Shown here: positions 33,252 to 41,416 of the stretch, piece by piece | Layout of the letters: each line of letters starts with the position of its first letter | Numbering within the stretch: the stretch's first letter is position 1 | NCBI GenBank assembly: GCA_016124945.1 | Contig: WGMT01000045.1 | Location: 43,596-107,595 of the forward strand | From: a bacterium | GTDB lineage: Bacteria; Chloroflexota; Anaerolineae; Caldilineales; Caldilineaceae | Length of the DNA: 64,000 nucleotides | Direction of reading: 5' to 3' | The notes under the pieces: model-generated | Databases searched by the model: none | What the model saw: the letters and a program-made list of their open reading frames with translations, nothing else | Told to the model about the DNA's origin: nothing | Made by a program: the position numbers and the translations under genes

Positions 33252-34508
33252 ATGACCACCATCGCGATGATTCTGGCAGGAGGGGAGGGCACCCGACTCA
33301 CCGTCCTGTCTGAGAAACGTGCAAAACCTGCTGTTCCCTTTGCAGGGAAGTTTCGCATCATTGATTTCACGCTGAGCAACTGTGTCAACAGCGGCATTTT
33401 TACTGTTGGCGTCCTTACCCAGTACCGTCCACATAGCCTCAACGAGCACATCGGCATCGGCAAGCCCTGGGATCTTGACCGGGCCCGCGGCGGTGTGCGT
33501 ATTCTCCAGCCGTATCAGGGCCGTGGTGGACAGATTTGGTATGCCGGCACGGCGGATGCCATCTACCAGAACTTGAACTACATCCAAGAGCAGAAAGCCG
33601 ACAAGGTGGTGATCCTTTCCGGTGATCACATTTACAAAATGGACTACCGCCCAATGTTGCGTTACCACGAGGATCGTAACGCAGATCTTACCATCGCGCT
33701 CATGCCTGTGCCCATCGAAGAGACCAACCGCTTCGGCATTATGACGGTGGACGAACAAGATCACATCACCGCCTTCTACGAAAAGCCCAAAGACCGCGAC
33801 AAGGGTAACCTTGCTTCGATGGGGATCTACATCTTCAACGCCGACGTCCTCGTGCGGCGCTTGAGCGAGGGCAACGAACAATCGCCCCGTACCGACTTCG
33901 GCAAGCACGTCATTCCTGCTATGCTCGAAGCCAACGATGCCATCTACGCCTACCGATTCAACGATTACTGGGTGGACGTGGGCACAGTCGACTCGTACTG
34001 GGCCACCAACCTGGATCTGGTACAGGGGCGGCCGGCGCTCGATCTCTACAGCGAACGTTGGCCCATCCTCACCCGCTCCGAAGAACGCCCACCTGCCAAA
34101 AACGGGCCACAAGCGCACATCACCCAGAGCATGATCTCCAATGGCTGTGTGGTGCGCGGCACTGTGATCAACAGTGTGCTCAGTCCCGGCGTCTATGTCA
34201 GCCCCGGCGCCGTGGTACAAGACAGCGTCATCATGAACGACACCTGGATTGGTCCTGGCGCGGTGGTGCAGAAGGCTGTGATCGACAAGCAAGTCGTCAT
34301 CGGCGCTGGTGTGCAGATCGGTGTGGGCGATCCGAACGTGCCCAACGAACGCATGCCCGACAAACTCTTCGCCGGGATCAGCGTCATCGGCAAGAGCGCC
34401 ACCATTCCCGACGGCATGCATATCGGCTGCAATGTCCTGATCAACAGCGATCGGGAGCAGGCACACTTCCCCGCCGACGGGCAGGTGAAGGACGGGATGA
34501 CGGTTTAA
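33252..34508 (+). CDS. glgC: glucose-1-phosphate adenylyltransferase
   Basis: 418 residues. The nucleotide-binding loop ILAGGEGTRLTVLSEKRAKP (about 7-26, Lys for substrate), AVPFAGKFRIIDFTLSNC, the catalytic LSGDHIYKMDY with Asp125, NLASMGIYIF and FNDYWVDVGTVDSYW are all present, followed by a left-handed beta-helix of hexapeptide repeats (VVRGTVINSVLSPGVYVSPG). It makes ADP-glucose from ATP and glucose-1-phosphate, the committed step of glycogen synthesis. The paralogue 126 bp downstream is catalytically degenerate, so this is the active subunit. Confidence 0.97.
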   Translation: MTTIAMILAGGEGTRLTVLSEKRAKPAVPFAGKFRIIDFTLSNCVNSGIFTVGVLTQYRPHSLNEHIGIGKPWDLDRARGGVRILQPYQGRGGQIWYAGTADAIYQNLNYIQEQKADKVVILSGDHIYKMDYRPMLRYHEDRNADLTIALMPVPIEETNRFGIMTVDEQDHITAFYEKPKDRDKGNLASMGIYIFNADVLVRRLSEGNEQSPRTDFGKHVIPAMLEANDAIYAYRFNDYWVDVGTVDSYWATNLDLVQGRPALDLYSERWPILTRSEERPPAKNGPQAHITQSMISNGCVVRGTVINSVLSPGVYVSPGAVVQDSVIMNDTWIGPGAVVQKAVIDKQVVIGAGVQIGVGDPNVPNERMPDKLFAGISVIGKSATIPDGMHIGCNVLINSDREQAHFPADGQVKDGMTV

Positions 34509-34537
34509 CCAGATCCAAGATTATCTTGGTTTTGTCT

Positions 34538-34606
34538 TGAAATTCACAGCAGCCCGGTGGGCCGCTCTCAAAGGGAAATGATGTACTGCTGCGCACTGTA
34601 ATTTCA
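34538..34606. repeat. fold-back with the GAAATTCACAGCAGC word
   Basis: TGAAATTCACAGCAG (34538-34552) pairs imperfectly with 34585-34606 (CTGCTG...TGTAATTTCA). It lies between the two glgC-type genes. The left arm repeats the word at 24967-24985 with one change. Confidence 0.7.
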
Positions 34607-34634
34607 GGATAAACACAAAAAATGGGAGCATCTG

Positions 34635-35897
34635 ATGGCTCAAGCATTTGCAATAATCATGGCCGGCGGCGATAACCCCGATCTAAGCATCCTCACAGAA
34701 ATTCGGGCGGAGCCGGCCGTTCCATTTGGTGGAAAATTCCGCCTGATCGATTTTTCGCTCAGCAACTGTGTCAACAGTGACATCTATAATGTGGCTGTGT
34801 TGACCCAATACCGGCCACGTAGCCTGAACGAACACATCGGCATCGGCAAACCCTGGGATCTAGATCGGGCCACGGGTGGGCTACGGCTGCTGCAACCCTA
34901 TACCGGCGGCAAGTACGGCGACTGGCAACGGGGATCTGCCGACGCCGTGCGCCGCAACCTCGACTTTGTACGCAATCAGCCCGAGGAACTCGTCCTTGTA
35001 CTCTCGGGCAAGCACATTTACCGCATGGACTACCGTCCTTTTATCGCGCAGCACATGCGCACCGGCGCGGACATCACCGTGGCTGTGCGCCGTGTCACCG
35101 TCCACGAGACGCATCGCTTCGGCATCGTCTCGGTGAGCAACGACGGCCAGATCGTCGATTTTCAAGAGAAACCACGCCGTAGCCAGAAGAATCTGGCCTC
35201 GATGGGCGTCTACATCTTTAACAAATCGTTCCTGATTGAACAGCTCGAAGACTCCCAATACGACGACTTTGGGCGCGATCTGCTGCCGCTGGTCGTGGCC
35301 AACCCCGACGTCAACGTGCAGTCGTTCCTCTACCAGAGCTACTGGGTCGATGCCAGTACGGTACAAGCCTACTGGGAAGCCAATATGAATCTGCTGGCCG
35401 AAGATCCGGCCATGGATCTCTACGATCCTGAATGGGTGATCCACACCCGCAGCGAGGAACGTGCCCCGGTGAAACTGGGCGCCGTGGCCGACGTAGACGG
35501 TACGCTGCTGGCCAACGGCTGCCGCATTGACGGCATTGTGGAGCGCAGCATCCTCTCGCCGGGGGTCTACGTGGCCGAAGGCGCTATCGTGCGCGACAGC
35601 GTCATCCTCAACGATACGGTAATCGAAGCCGGCGCAGTGGTGGAACGCTGCATCGTAGACAAAGAAGTGAAGATCGGCGCCGGCGCCCGCGTCGGTCATG
35701 GCGAAGACAACAAGCCCAACAGCGAATTGCCTGAGCGGCTCAACACCGGCGTCACCCTTCTCGGCAAGGGTAGCACTGTGCCCGAAGGGATCACAATTGG
35801 GCGCAACGTGGTCGTCCATCCTTTCAGCGACGAAGGCACTTTCGGCAAGAGCAAGACGATCCGCAGTGGCCGCACCATCGGCAAAGATCTGAGATAA
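34635..35897 (+). CDS. GlgC paralogue, probably non-catalytic regulatory subunit (GlgD-like)
   Basis: 420 residues, full length, same domain order as the upstream GlgC. Catalytic positions have changed: GGEGTRL is GGDNPDL, KRAKP is IRAEP, and the active-site Asp in SGDHIY is Lys126 (LSGKHIYRMDY). Other core elements are intact (FGGKFRLIDFSLSNC, NLASMGVYIF, YQSYWVDASTVQAYW), and the C-terminal beta-helix is complete, so the fold should hold. Loss of these residues in a tandem paralogue matches GlgD of Gram-positive bacteria and plant large subunits, which regulate the active partner. Ribosome site GGAG is six bases before ATG. Confidence 0.9.
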   Translation: MAQAFAIIMAGGDNPDLSILTEIRAEPAVPFGGKFRLIDFSLSNCVNSDIYNVAVLTQYRPRSLNEHIGIGKPWDLDRATGGLRLLQPYTGGKYGDWQRGSADAVRRNLDFVRNQPEELVLVLSGKHIYRMDYRPFIAQHMRTGADITVAVRRVTVHETHRFGIVSVSNDGQIVDFQEKPRRSQKNLASMGVYIFNKSFLIEQLEDSQYDDFGRDLLPLVVANPDVNVQSFLYQSYWVDASTVQAYWEANMNLLAEDPAMDLYDPEWVIHTRSEERAPVKLGAVADVDGTLLANGCRIDGIVERSILSPGVYVAEGAIVRDSVILNDTVIEAGAVVERCIVDKEVKIGAGARVGHGEDNKPNSELPERLNTGVTLLGKGSTVPEGITIGRNVVVHPFSDEGTFGKSKTIRSGRTIGKDLR

Positions 35898-35914
35898 AAG
35901 CGATGAATAATGAA

Positions 35915-35956
35915 TAAAGAATGGGTAGAGGATGTGTCGCCTCTACCCATTCTTTA
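35915..35956. terminator. perfect 17-bp hairpin after the glgC pair
   Basis: TAAAGAATGGGTAGAGG (35915-35931) pairs exactly with 35940-35956 over an 8-nt loop. It stands between convergent genes and probably serves both. Confidence 0.8.
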
Positions 35957-35975
35957 CTCTTCGTTCCTTGCCCGA

Positions 35976-36326
35976 TCACCCGCCGGCTTTCTTTGCTTTG
36001 TAACCCAATTCGTTGAGCACCTCCACCAGTCGATCTCGTTGATCGCCCTGGATTTCTAGCAAGTCGCCCTGGATGGTGCCGCCGCTGCCCAGTTTGTTTT
36101 TCAGGTGTTTGAGCAGTGCTTCTTTGCCGATCTTGGGGCTAAGGATGCCTTCGATGATCGATACCGTTTTCCCCCCACGTCCTTTGCGCTCCAGGCGCAC
36201 ACGTACCGGCTGGCTCCCCTGAATGGCAAAGGGCGCCGCCGGATTTTTGGGCAATTCCGGCGTCTTGGCCGGCTGCTCTGGTTCGGGGTCGGTCGAATAG
36301 ACAGTACGGCTCTTTTTGTCCGGCAT
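35976..36326 (-). CDS. SUI1/eIF1-like translation factor (YciH family)
   Basis: 116 residues. A charged, Pro-rich N-terminus (1-38) precedes the SUI1 domain: VRVRLERKGRGGKTVSIIEG, LKHLKNKLGSGGTIQGDLL, EIQGDQRDRLVEVLNELGY. This is the small beta-alpha fold of eIF1 and bacterial YciH. YciH can bind the 30S subunit and has been linked to start-codon fidelity under stress. It is a single gene. A low-scoring, poorly conserved N-terminus is normal for the family. Confidence 0.92.
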   Translation of the reverse strand: MPDKKSRTVYSTDPEPEQPAKTPELPKNPAAPFAIQGSQPVRVRLERKGRGGKTVSIIEGILSPKIGKEALLKHLKNKLGSGGTIQGDLLEIQGDQRDRLVEVLNELGYKAKKAGG

Positions 36327-36501
36327 AAATACTTCCTTTCCACGATCAACGCGATGGCGTTTAGGGTATCATAAAGTAGGCAAGCGCGAAACTCGGTGAG
36401 TGCGTAGGGGGCTAATTCAACCTTGGGCGAACAGTGCCCCCGACTTGAATGACATTTGTGCATAGTGTGGATACCCATCCACCTGTGAATCGCGTCATTC
36501 T

Positions 36502-36590
36502 ATGCCACGTCGTCCATCGTCTGTCGTCCATCGTCTGTTGTCCATCGTCTGTCGTCCATCGTCTGTCGTCCGTCATTCATTACCCAAAGG
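36502..36590. repeat. GTCGTCCATCGTCT tandem words
   Basis: Four or five imperfect copies of a 14-bp GTCGTCCATCGTCT unit run just upstream of the AIM24 gene. The related word GTCGTCCGTCGTCC occurs at 62145-62167. Confidence 0.8.
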
Positions 36591-36597
36591 ATTCCTC

Positions 36598-37269
36598 ATG
36601 AAATATCAATTTTCCGGCGAAATCGCCCAATCGGTACGCTTTGATTTTGAGCCCGGTGAATTTGTGTGGGCCAGCAATGGCGTGTTGATGGCCTATTCAC
36701 CCGGTGTGGATTGGCGATTGCGTATACCAGGTGGATTAGGCGGAGCGGTACGCCGTTCACTGGCCGGTGAAGGTGTGACCCTTACCTATCTAGAGACCAG
36801 TCAAGTGGGCCAGTACGCCCTGTTGGCCGCCAACGCCCCCGGTCATCTGGAATTGTGGGATCTGGAAGAGGACGGCCCAGTCACGACGACACGTGGTTCG
36901 TTCTTGGCGGCCTGGGGTAGCGAAATCGACATCTCGGTGACGGTGGCCCGCCGCGCCGGTGCGGCCATCTTCGGCGGTGTGGGCCTCTTTTTGCAGCAGA
37001 TTTCCGGCGTAGGCAAAGTGCTCATCCACGGCAGCGGCGACTTCCACGATCGCCGCCTACCCGCCGGTGAACAGATCCTTGTGAGCACGGGGAACCTGGC
37101 CGCCTTCTCGTCTCAGGTTGACTACGATATTCAGGGCGTCGGTGGTTGCCGTAAGATCTTCTTCGGCGGTGAGGGTCTCTTCATGACTCGCCTCACCGGC
37201 CCAGGGCGGATCCTCTTGCAGACGCTCAAGCGCAGTTATGCAACGTCAACGTCGGGTAGCGCGAGTTAG
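36598..37269 (+). CDS. AIM24 family protein
   Basis: 223 residues from the ATG at 36598, with AAAGGA six bases before; the open frame to 36502 encodes only repeat DNA. Beta-rich throughout, with MKYQFSGEIAQSVRFDFEPG at the start, GGVGLFLQQISGVGKVLIHG in the middle and GGEGLFMTRLTGPGRILLQT at the end, the repeated glycine-rich pattern of the AIM24/TIGR00266 group. Its function in bacteria is unknown; the yeast homologue is a mitochondrial inner-membrane protein. No signal peptide. It is a single gene followed by the fold-back at 37336-37404. Confidence 0.92.
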   Translation: MKYQFSGEIAQSVRFDFEPGEFVWASNGVLMAYSPGVDWRLRIPGGLGGAVRRSLAGEGVTLTYLETSQVGQYALLAANAPGHLELWDLEEDGPVTTTRGSFLAAWGSEIDISVTVARRAGAAIFGGVGLFLQQISGVGKVLIHGSGDFHDRRLPAGEQILVSTGNLAAFSSQVDYDIQGVGGCRKIFFGGEGLFMTRLTGPGRILLQTLKRSYATSTSGSAS

Positions 37270-37887
37270 GGATAGAAGACTCGATGACTGGGTGATTCTG
37301 TTGGCGAACCCATTTTGTGGGGTTGAACCCACTGCTGACACAGAAAAGTGCCCCCTCAGCGACTGTGGAAAATTCTGTAGTGTCTGAGGGCGCTTCCTGT
37401 GTCAGGGTGGGATTTCAATTCGGTTGCTTGATATGACGTGCAGCCAGGCTGACAATGCGTCCTCAGTCCTCGCCAACCGCAGCGATCGGGCGTCCCTAAT
37501 CCCTAACCTGGTCCACTTGCCAAATGGTCATGCCAATTTCTGCTATTTGCTCATCCTCACGATTTATGGTGTAATGCTGCCCGGTTGATGCGCCGTCAAT
37601 CGGCGTAGTGACCGATACCCCTCCTGTTTCCAGTTTTTACAACCAACAACTTCATAGCCAACTGGCACCTAACCATGTATTTGCCTAACCATGTATTTGC
37701 CTAACCATGTATTTGCCTAACCATGTATTTGCCTAACCATGTATTTGTTGTGTATTCACCGCTCTGTCAATCTGCCTATGTTTATAGGACGGTTGGGCGC
37801 CGTAGAGGAGGTCCATGCTGCATTGAGTCAATCACATCGATTCCTTCCGTCGATCTCACTTAACCCACACACCACGGAGGTTCAACC
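37270..37887. repeat. 618-bp region with fold-back, promoter and 16-bp tandem array
   Basis: No gene. It holds an inverted repeat (TGACACAG at 37336-37343 with 37397-37404; CCCTCAG/CTGAGGG inside), probably the AIM24 terminator. A promoter candidate TTGCTC-17-TGTAAT lies at 37547-37575. A 16-bp unit AACCATGTATTTGCCT is repeated 4.8 times without change (37671-37747). The array lies 140 bp before the sugar-binding protein gene, inside its leader. Confidence 0.8.
37547..37575 (+). promoter_or_regulatory. candidate promoter for first sugar ABC operon
   Basis: TTGCTC, 17-bp spacer and TGTAAT. It would give a leader of about 305 nt containing the 16-bp tandem array. Confidence 0.4.
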
Positions 37888-39246
37888 ATGGCTTACTTGA
37901 CTTCACGACGTAATTTCCTAAAAGGAAGTTTGTTGGTTGCCGCAGGAATGTTAACCGCATGCGCCCCGGCGGCAGCACCGAGCGCTGGCGACTCGGGCGG
38001 TAGTGGTGCCGCAGCAGAGGCCGTCACCTTGCGCTGGGACACCTTCCGCGGCATCGGCACCGGCTGGAATGAAGAACGCATCGACACCTTCAAAGAACTT
38101 TACCCGGATGTGACGGTGGAACTGCGTCCTCTGGCCGGCACCAGCCAACAGGACAACTACGCCAAGATGTACGCGGCCCACGCCGCCGGCGACCTGGGCG
38201 AAATCTGCGCCTTTGACCCATCCCACTTCCACTTCTGGCGCGCCATCGACAAAGATATCATCATGCCCATCGATGACCTGGTCAGTGCCGACGGGCTGGA
38301 CATGAGCGAATGGTATGAGATCTTCATGGGCTTGCAGTATCACAACGGCAAGCTGTATGGTCTGCCCAGTTGGGGTTGGGCCGGTTGGGACACATTTGTA
38401 GCCAATGCCGCTCACTTCAAGGCGGAAGGCATTGAACTGCCTGAACCGACAAGCCACAGCACGTCGATGGAGACCATCGGCGAATGGGCGCGGCAACTCC
38501 ACAGGGAAGGCGAACGCTTCGGCCTCAACGTCGGGCGCGCCGAACCAGGCGCGGTGACCCTTGCCCGCGCGTTCGGTGGCGACTTCATCAACGCTGAAGG
38601 CACCAAGTGTCTGATCCTCGACGACGCAAACGCCACCGAAGCCTTCCGCTGGCTTTACACCCTCGCCGTTGAAGACAAAGTCGTTCCCTCTGTAGGGAGC
38701 GTTGAGAATGCCGACTCGGCCCAAACCGAAGGGCTGACGAGCATGAACTGGGGTGGCTCGCTCAACGTGCGCAATGTGAAACGCAACATCGTTTCGCAGA
38801 ACATCGATCCAGAAGTGAACGAAGTCTGGCAGATCCTGTTGCCCGAGCAGGCCGACGGCTCGTACGCGTCTCAGTTGCGCGGTGGCACGTGGAACATCCG
38901 CCAGGGCTCGGCCAACGCCGACGCGGCCTTCCAGTTCCTCAAGCACATCGCCGGCAGAGAGGGTGCCATCGGCTTTAATCTAGTTGGTGGTAACTTCGCC
39001 GCTGTGCGCCCCGACGTCCTAGAGGCGCTGGTTGAGCAGGACCCGATCCATGAGTGGTTCATCACCAACCTGGAGAACGGCCAGCCTGCCCACGCCCCCG
39101 CCAACTCGCGTGGACGTGAATTCACCGACGCCATCACCCAGTACATGACGCTGCTCCTCGATTCCAACCAGGTCACTCCCTTCGAAGAGGGCCTGCAAGC
39201 GCTTCACGACAACGTGCAGATGGTGCTGGACATGGATCCGGCGTAA
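37888..39246 (+). CDS. sugar ABC transporter binding lipoprotein (family 1)
   Basis: 452 residues, ATG with GGAGG seven bases before. The signal combines a twin-arginine motif (SRRNFLKG, residues 7-14) with a lipobox (GMLTAC, Cys at 25), so it is probably exported folded by Tat and lipidated. The mature domain is a family 1 solute-binding protein (VTLRWDTFRGIGTGWNEERI; YPDVTVELRPLAG; LYGLPSWGWAGWD). The two permease genes follow on the same strand. Ligand is unknown but most relatives bind mono- or oligosaccharides. Confidence 0.93.
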   Translation: MAYLTSRRNFLKGSLLVAAGMLTACAPAAAPSAGDSGGSGAAAEAVTLRWDTFRGIGTGWNEERIDTFKELYPDVTVELRPLAGTSQQDNYAKMYAAHAAGDLGEICAFDPSHFHFWRAIDKDIIMPIDDLVSADGLDMSEWYEIFMGLQYHNGKLYGLPSWGWAGWDTFVANAAHFKAEGIELPEPTSHSTSMETIGEWARQLHREGERFGLNVGRAEPGAVTLARAFGGDFINAEGTKCLILDDANATEAFRWLYTLAVEDKVVPSVGSVENADSAQTEGLTSMNWGGSLNVRNVKRNIVSQNIDPEVNEVWQILLPEQADGSYASQLRGGTWNIRQGSANADAAFQFLKHIAGREGAIGFNLVGGNFAAVRPDVLEALVEQDPIHEWFITNLENGQPAHAPANSRGREFTDAITQYMTLLLDSNQVTPFEEGLQALHDNVQMVLDMDPA

Positions 39247-39253
39247 TGAGATG

Positions 39254-39391
39254 GGGATTGGTGACTGGTGATAGGTGATTAGGGTTGTTGATGGGTTAGC
39301 GAGTGGACGAACAACGGGCCTTTTACTGCCCCACTTGTAGACTCGTATACATGTTTCGAGGCCTAATCACCAATCACTAATCACCAATCCC
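39254..39391. repeat. 30-bp fold-back of GATTGGTGATTAGG words
   Basis: 39254-39283 pairs with 39362-39391 with three mismatches in 30. It lies between the binding-protein and permease genes of the first sugar operon, where a stem can lower expression of downstream genes relative to the binding protein. Words match 3784-3950. Confidence 0.8.
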
Positions 39392-39409
39392 TCTTCCAGG
39401 AGAACACTC

Positions 39410-40339
39410 ATGACAACCCTCGCCGGTCGATTGTACAGCAAGCTGACACACGGCAAGCAACGCCGCGACAATTTTTACGGTTATCTCTTTTTGACACCCT
39501 GGTTGATAGGCTTTTTTGGGCTCTTTATCGGCCCTGGGTTGACGTCGCTCTACTTGAGCTTGACCAAATACGATGTGCTCAGTCCGCCGCAATTTATCGG
39601 GCTGGACAACTACATCACAATGTTTACGACAGACGCTCAGTTCTGGCCGTCGCTCTGGCGAACTTTATACTATGCCGGTGTGGGCGTGCCGTTGGGTGTG
39701 ATCGGGTCGATGTTCCTGGCAATCCTGCTCAACAACAAACTGCGCGGGATCACCGTCTATCGCACGCTCTATTTCATGCCGTCGCTGGTGCCGATTGTGG
39801 CTTCGGTGGTGTTGTGGAAGTGGTTGCTCAATGCCGATTTCGGCATCGTCAATCAACTGCTGCGCGACTTCGGAATGGCGAACCCGCCGGGCTGGTTTAG
39901 CGAACGTAGTTGGGCGATTCCGTCGCTGATCTTCATGGGTTTGTGGCAGGGCGTAGGCGGCACACGGATGATTATCTTCCTGGCCGGGTTGCAGGGCATC
40001 CCCGAGGAACTCTACGAAGCGGCCAGCATCGACGGGGCCAATGCCTGGCACCGTATGGTGCATGTGACCATTCCGCTGCTCACCCCGACGATCTTCTTCA
40101 ACATGATCCTCGGCATCATCGGCGGTTTACAGGTCTTCACCGCTGCCTTTGTCGCCACTGAGGGCGGCCCTGGCTTTGCGACATGGTTCTACAGCCTGCA
40201 CCTCTACAAACACGCCTTTGACTACTGGAATATGGGCTATGCGTCGGCGCTGGCCTGGTTCTTCGCCGTCATCATTGTGTTGTTGACGGTCTGGCAAATG
40301 CGCCTTTCACGACGCTGGGTCTTTTACTATGGAGGCTAA
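39410..40339 (+). CDS. sugar ABC transporter permease, MalF/UgpA type
   Basis: 309 residues, ATG preceded by AGGAGAACACTC. Six membrane segments, beginning with YLFLTPWLIGFFGLFIG and ending VIIVLLTVWQMRLS. The ABC permease EAA loop reads LYEAASIDGANAWHRMVHVTIP, and the N-terminal FWPSLWRTLYYAGVG is typical of this group. It forms the channel with the permease 3 bp downstream. No ATPase gene is present, so a shared ATPase elsewhere must energise it. Confidence 0.95.
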   Translation: MTTLAGRLYSKLTHGKQRRDNFYGYLFLTPWLIGFFGLFIGPGLTSLYLSLTKYDVLSPPQFIGLDNYITMFTTDAQFWPSLWRTLYYAGVGVPLGVIGSMFLAILLNNKLRGITVYRTLYFMPSLVPIVASVVLWKWLLNADFGIVNQLLRDFGMANPPGWFSERSWAIPSLIFMGLWQGVGGTRMIIFLAGLQGIPEELYEAASIDGANAWHRMVHVTIPLLTPTIFFNMILGIIGGLQVFTAAFVATEGGPGFATWFYSLHLYKHAFDYWNMGYASALAWFFAVIIVLLTVWQMRLSRRWVFYYGG

Positions 40340-40342
40340 CTG

Positions 40343-41242
40343 ATGGCGACGACGACCGCAGGCGCTTCGACGCCGACACAGGGGGTTGCCACCCGCCGCT
40401 CGCGCAAAATTGGCTGGCGCCCCCTGATACTACACATCATCCTGGCGGTGACGGGGCTTTGTTTTGCTTTCCCACTTTTTTGGACGGCTTCCAGCTCGTT
40501 GCAGACATGGCAGGAACTACGCTCGTTCACCCCACAGTGGCTGCCTGCCGATCCACAGTGGGGCAACTATGCCAGAGTCTTCAACGCCGTGCCTTACGCC
40601 CGCTGGATGCTCAATAGTTTTATCATTATCTGCATTACCATCCCCGGCACGGTGATCACGGCATCGTTGACGGCCTACGCCTTCGCTCGCTTCGATTTTA
40701 AGGGCAAGAACGTCTGGTTCATCCTCATGCTGGGAACGATGATGATCCCCACACAGGTGACGCTCATTCCCCAGTATATCCTCTTCTTCAACCTCAAACT
40801 GGTGAATACCTACGTCCCCCTCACCATCGGCGCATGGCTGGGTGGCAGCGCCTTCATGATCTTTCTGCTGCGCCAGTTCATGATGAGCATTCCCCGCGAC
40901 CTGGATGAAGCTGCGTATATTGACGGGGCCAATCCCTTCCGCATTTTATGGAGCGTGTTGATGCCGTTGATGAAGCCGGCGCTTACAACTGTGGCGATCC
41001 TACAATTCCTCAACGATTGGAACGAGTTCTTCGCTCCTTTCATCTACTTGAGCCGCATGGAACTCTTCCCCGCTGCTGTGGGCTTGCGCTTCTTCCAAAA
41101 CCTGCCGCTGGAGACCACCGAACCGCGCGATCATCTGCTCATGGCCGCTGCCGCCACCATGACCGCGCCGGTGTTGATCCTCTTTGCCGTCGCTCAACGC
41201 TACTTTATTCAGGGTGTGGTGCTATCGGGGTTGAAGCTCTAA
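40343..41242 (+). CDS. sugar ABC transporter permease, MalG type
   Basis: 299 residues, ATG eight bases after GGAGG and only 3 bp after the MalF-type stop. Six membrane segments are present; LFWTASSSLQTWQELRSF follows the first helix. The EAA loop is LDEAAYIDGANPFRILWSVLMP, and the C-terminus is YFIQGVVLSGLKL, as is standard for MalG-type proteins. Last gene of the operon, followed by a large fold-back element. Confidence 0.95.
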   Translation: MATTTAGASTPTQGVATRRSRKIGWRPLILHIILAVTGLCFAFPLFWTASSSLQTWQELRSFTPQWLPADPQWGNYARVFNAVPYARWMLNSFIIICITIPGTVITASLTAYAFARFDFKGKNVWFILMLGTMMIPTQVTLIPQYILFFNLKLVNTYVPLTIGAWLGGSAFMIFLLRQFMMSIPRDLDEAAYIDGANPFRILWSVLMPLMKPALTTVAILQFLNDWNEFFAPFIYLSRMELFPAAVGLRFFQNLPLETTEPRDHLLMAAAATMTAPVLILFAVAQRYFIQGVVLSGLKL

Positions 41243-41250
41243 CGAAATTT

Positions 41251-41409
41251 TTCACCGCAAAGGCGCAAAGGGCGCAAAAACCAGAATAAAAATCCACAGA
41301 TTACGCAGATTTTAAGGATTTCCAGAGGGTTTTTCCAAATCTCTGCAATCCTTCTAATCCTTGAAATCTGTGGATCTCTTCTTTCTGGTCTTTGCGCCTT
41401 TGCGGTGAA
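41251..41409. repeat. double nested fold-back between convergent genes
   Basis: Outer arms TTCACCGCAAAGGCGCAAAG (41251-41270) and 41390-41409 are a perfect 20-bp pair. The inner arms pair ATCCACAGATT with AATCTGTGGAT and AAGGATT with AATCCTT (41292-41320 with 41356-41375). It lies between the end of the first sugar operon and the end of the galactonate-dehydratase-like gene, so it probably terminates both. Inner word shared with 4691 and 29209. Confidence 0.9.
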
Positions 41410-41416
41410 CTTTTTC

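Noticed and set aside
33171..34466. 431-residue minus-strand open frame opposite glgC
   Set aside because: It is the complement of glgC with His/Asp-rich composition typical of shadow frames; glgC motifs are unambiguous.
34881..35819. 312-residue minus-strand frame opposite the second glgC-like gene
   Set aside because: Shadow of a real gene; no recognisable domain.
37671..37747. possible CRISPR array
   Set aside because: Units of 16 bp follow one another with no spacers; it is a simple tandem repeat. The same applies to the arrays at 16549, 23237 and 46151.
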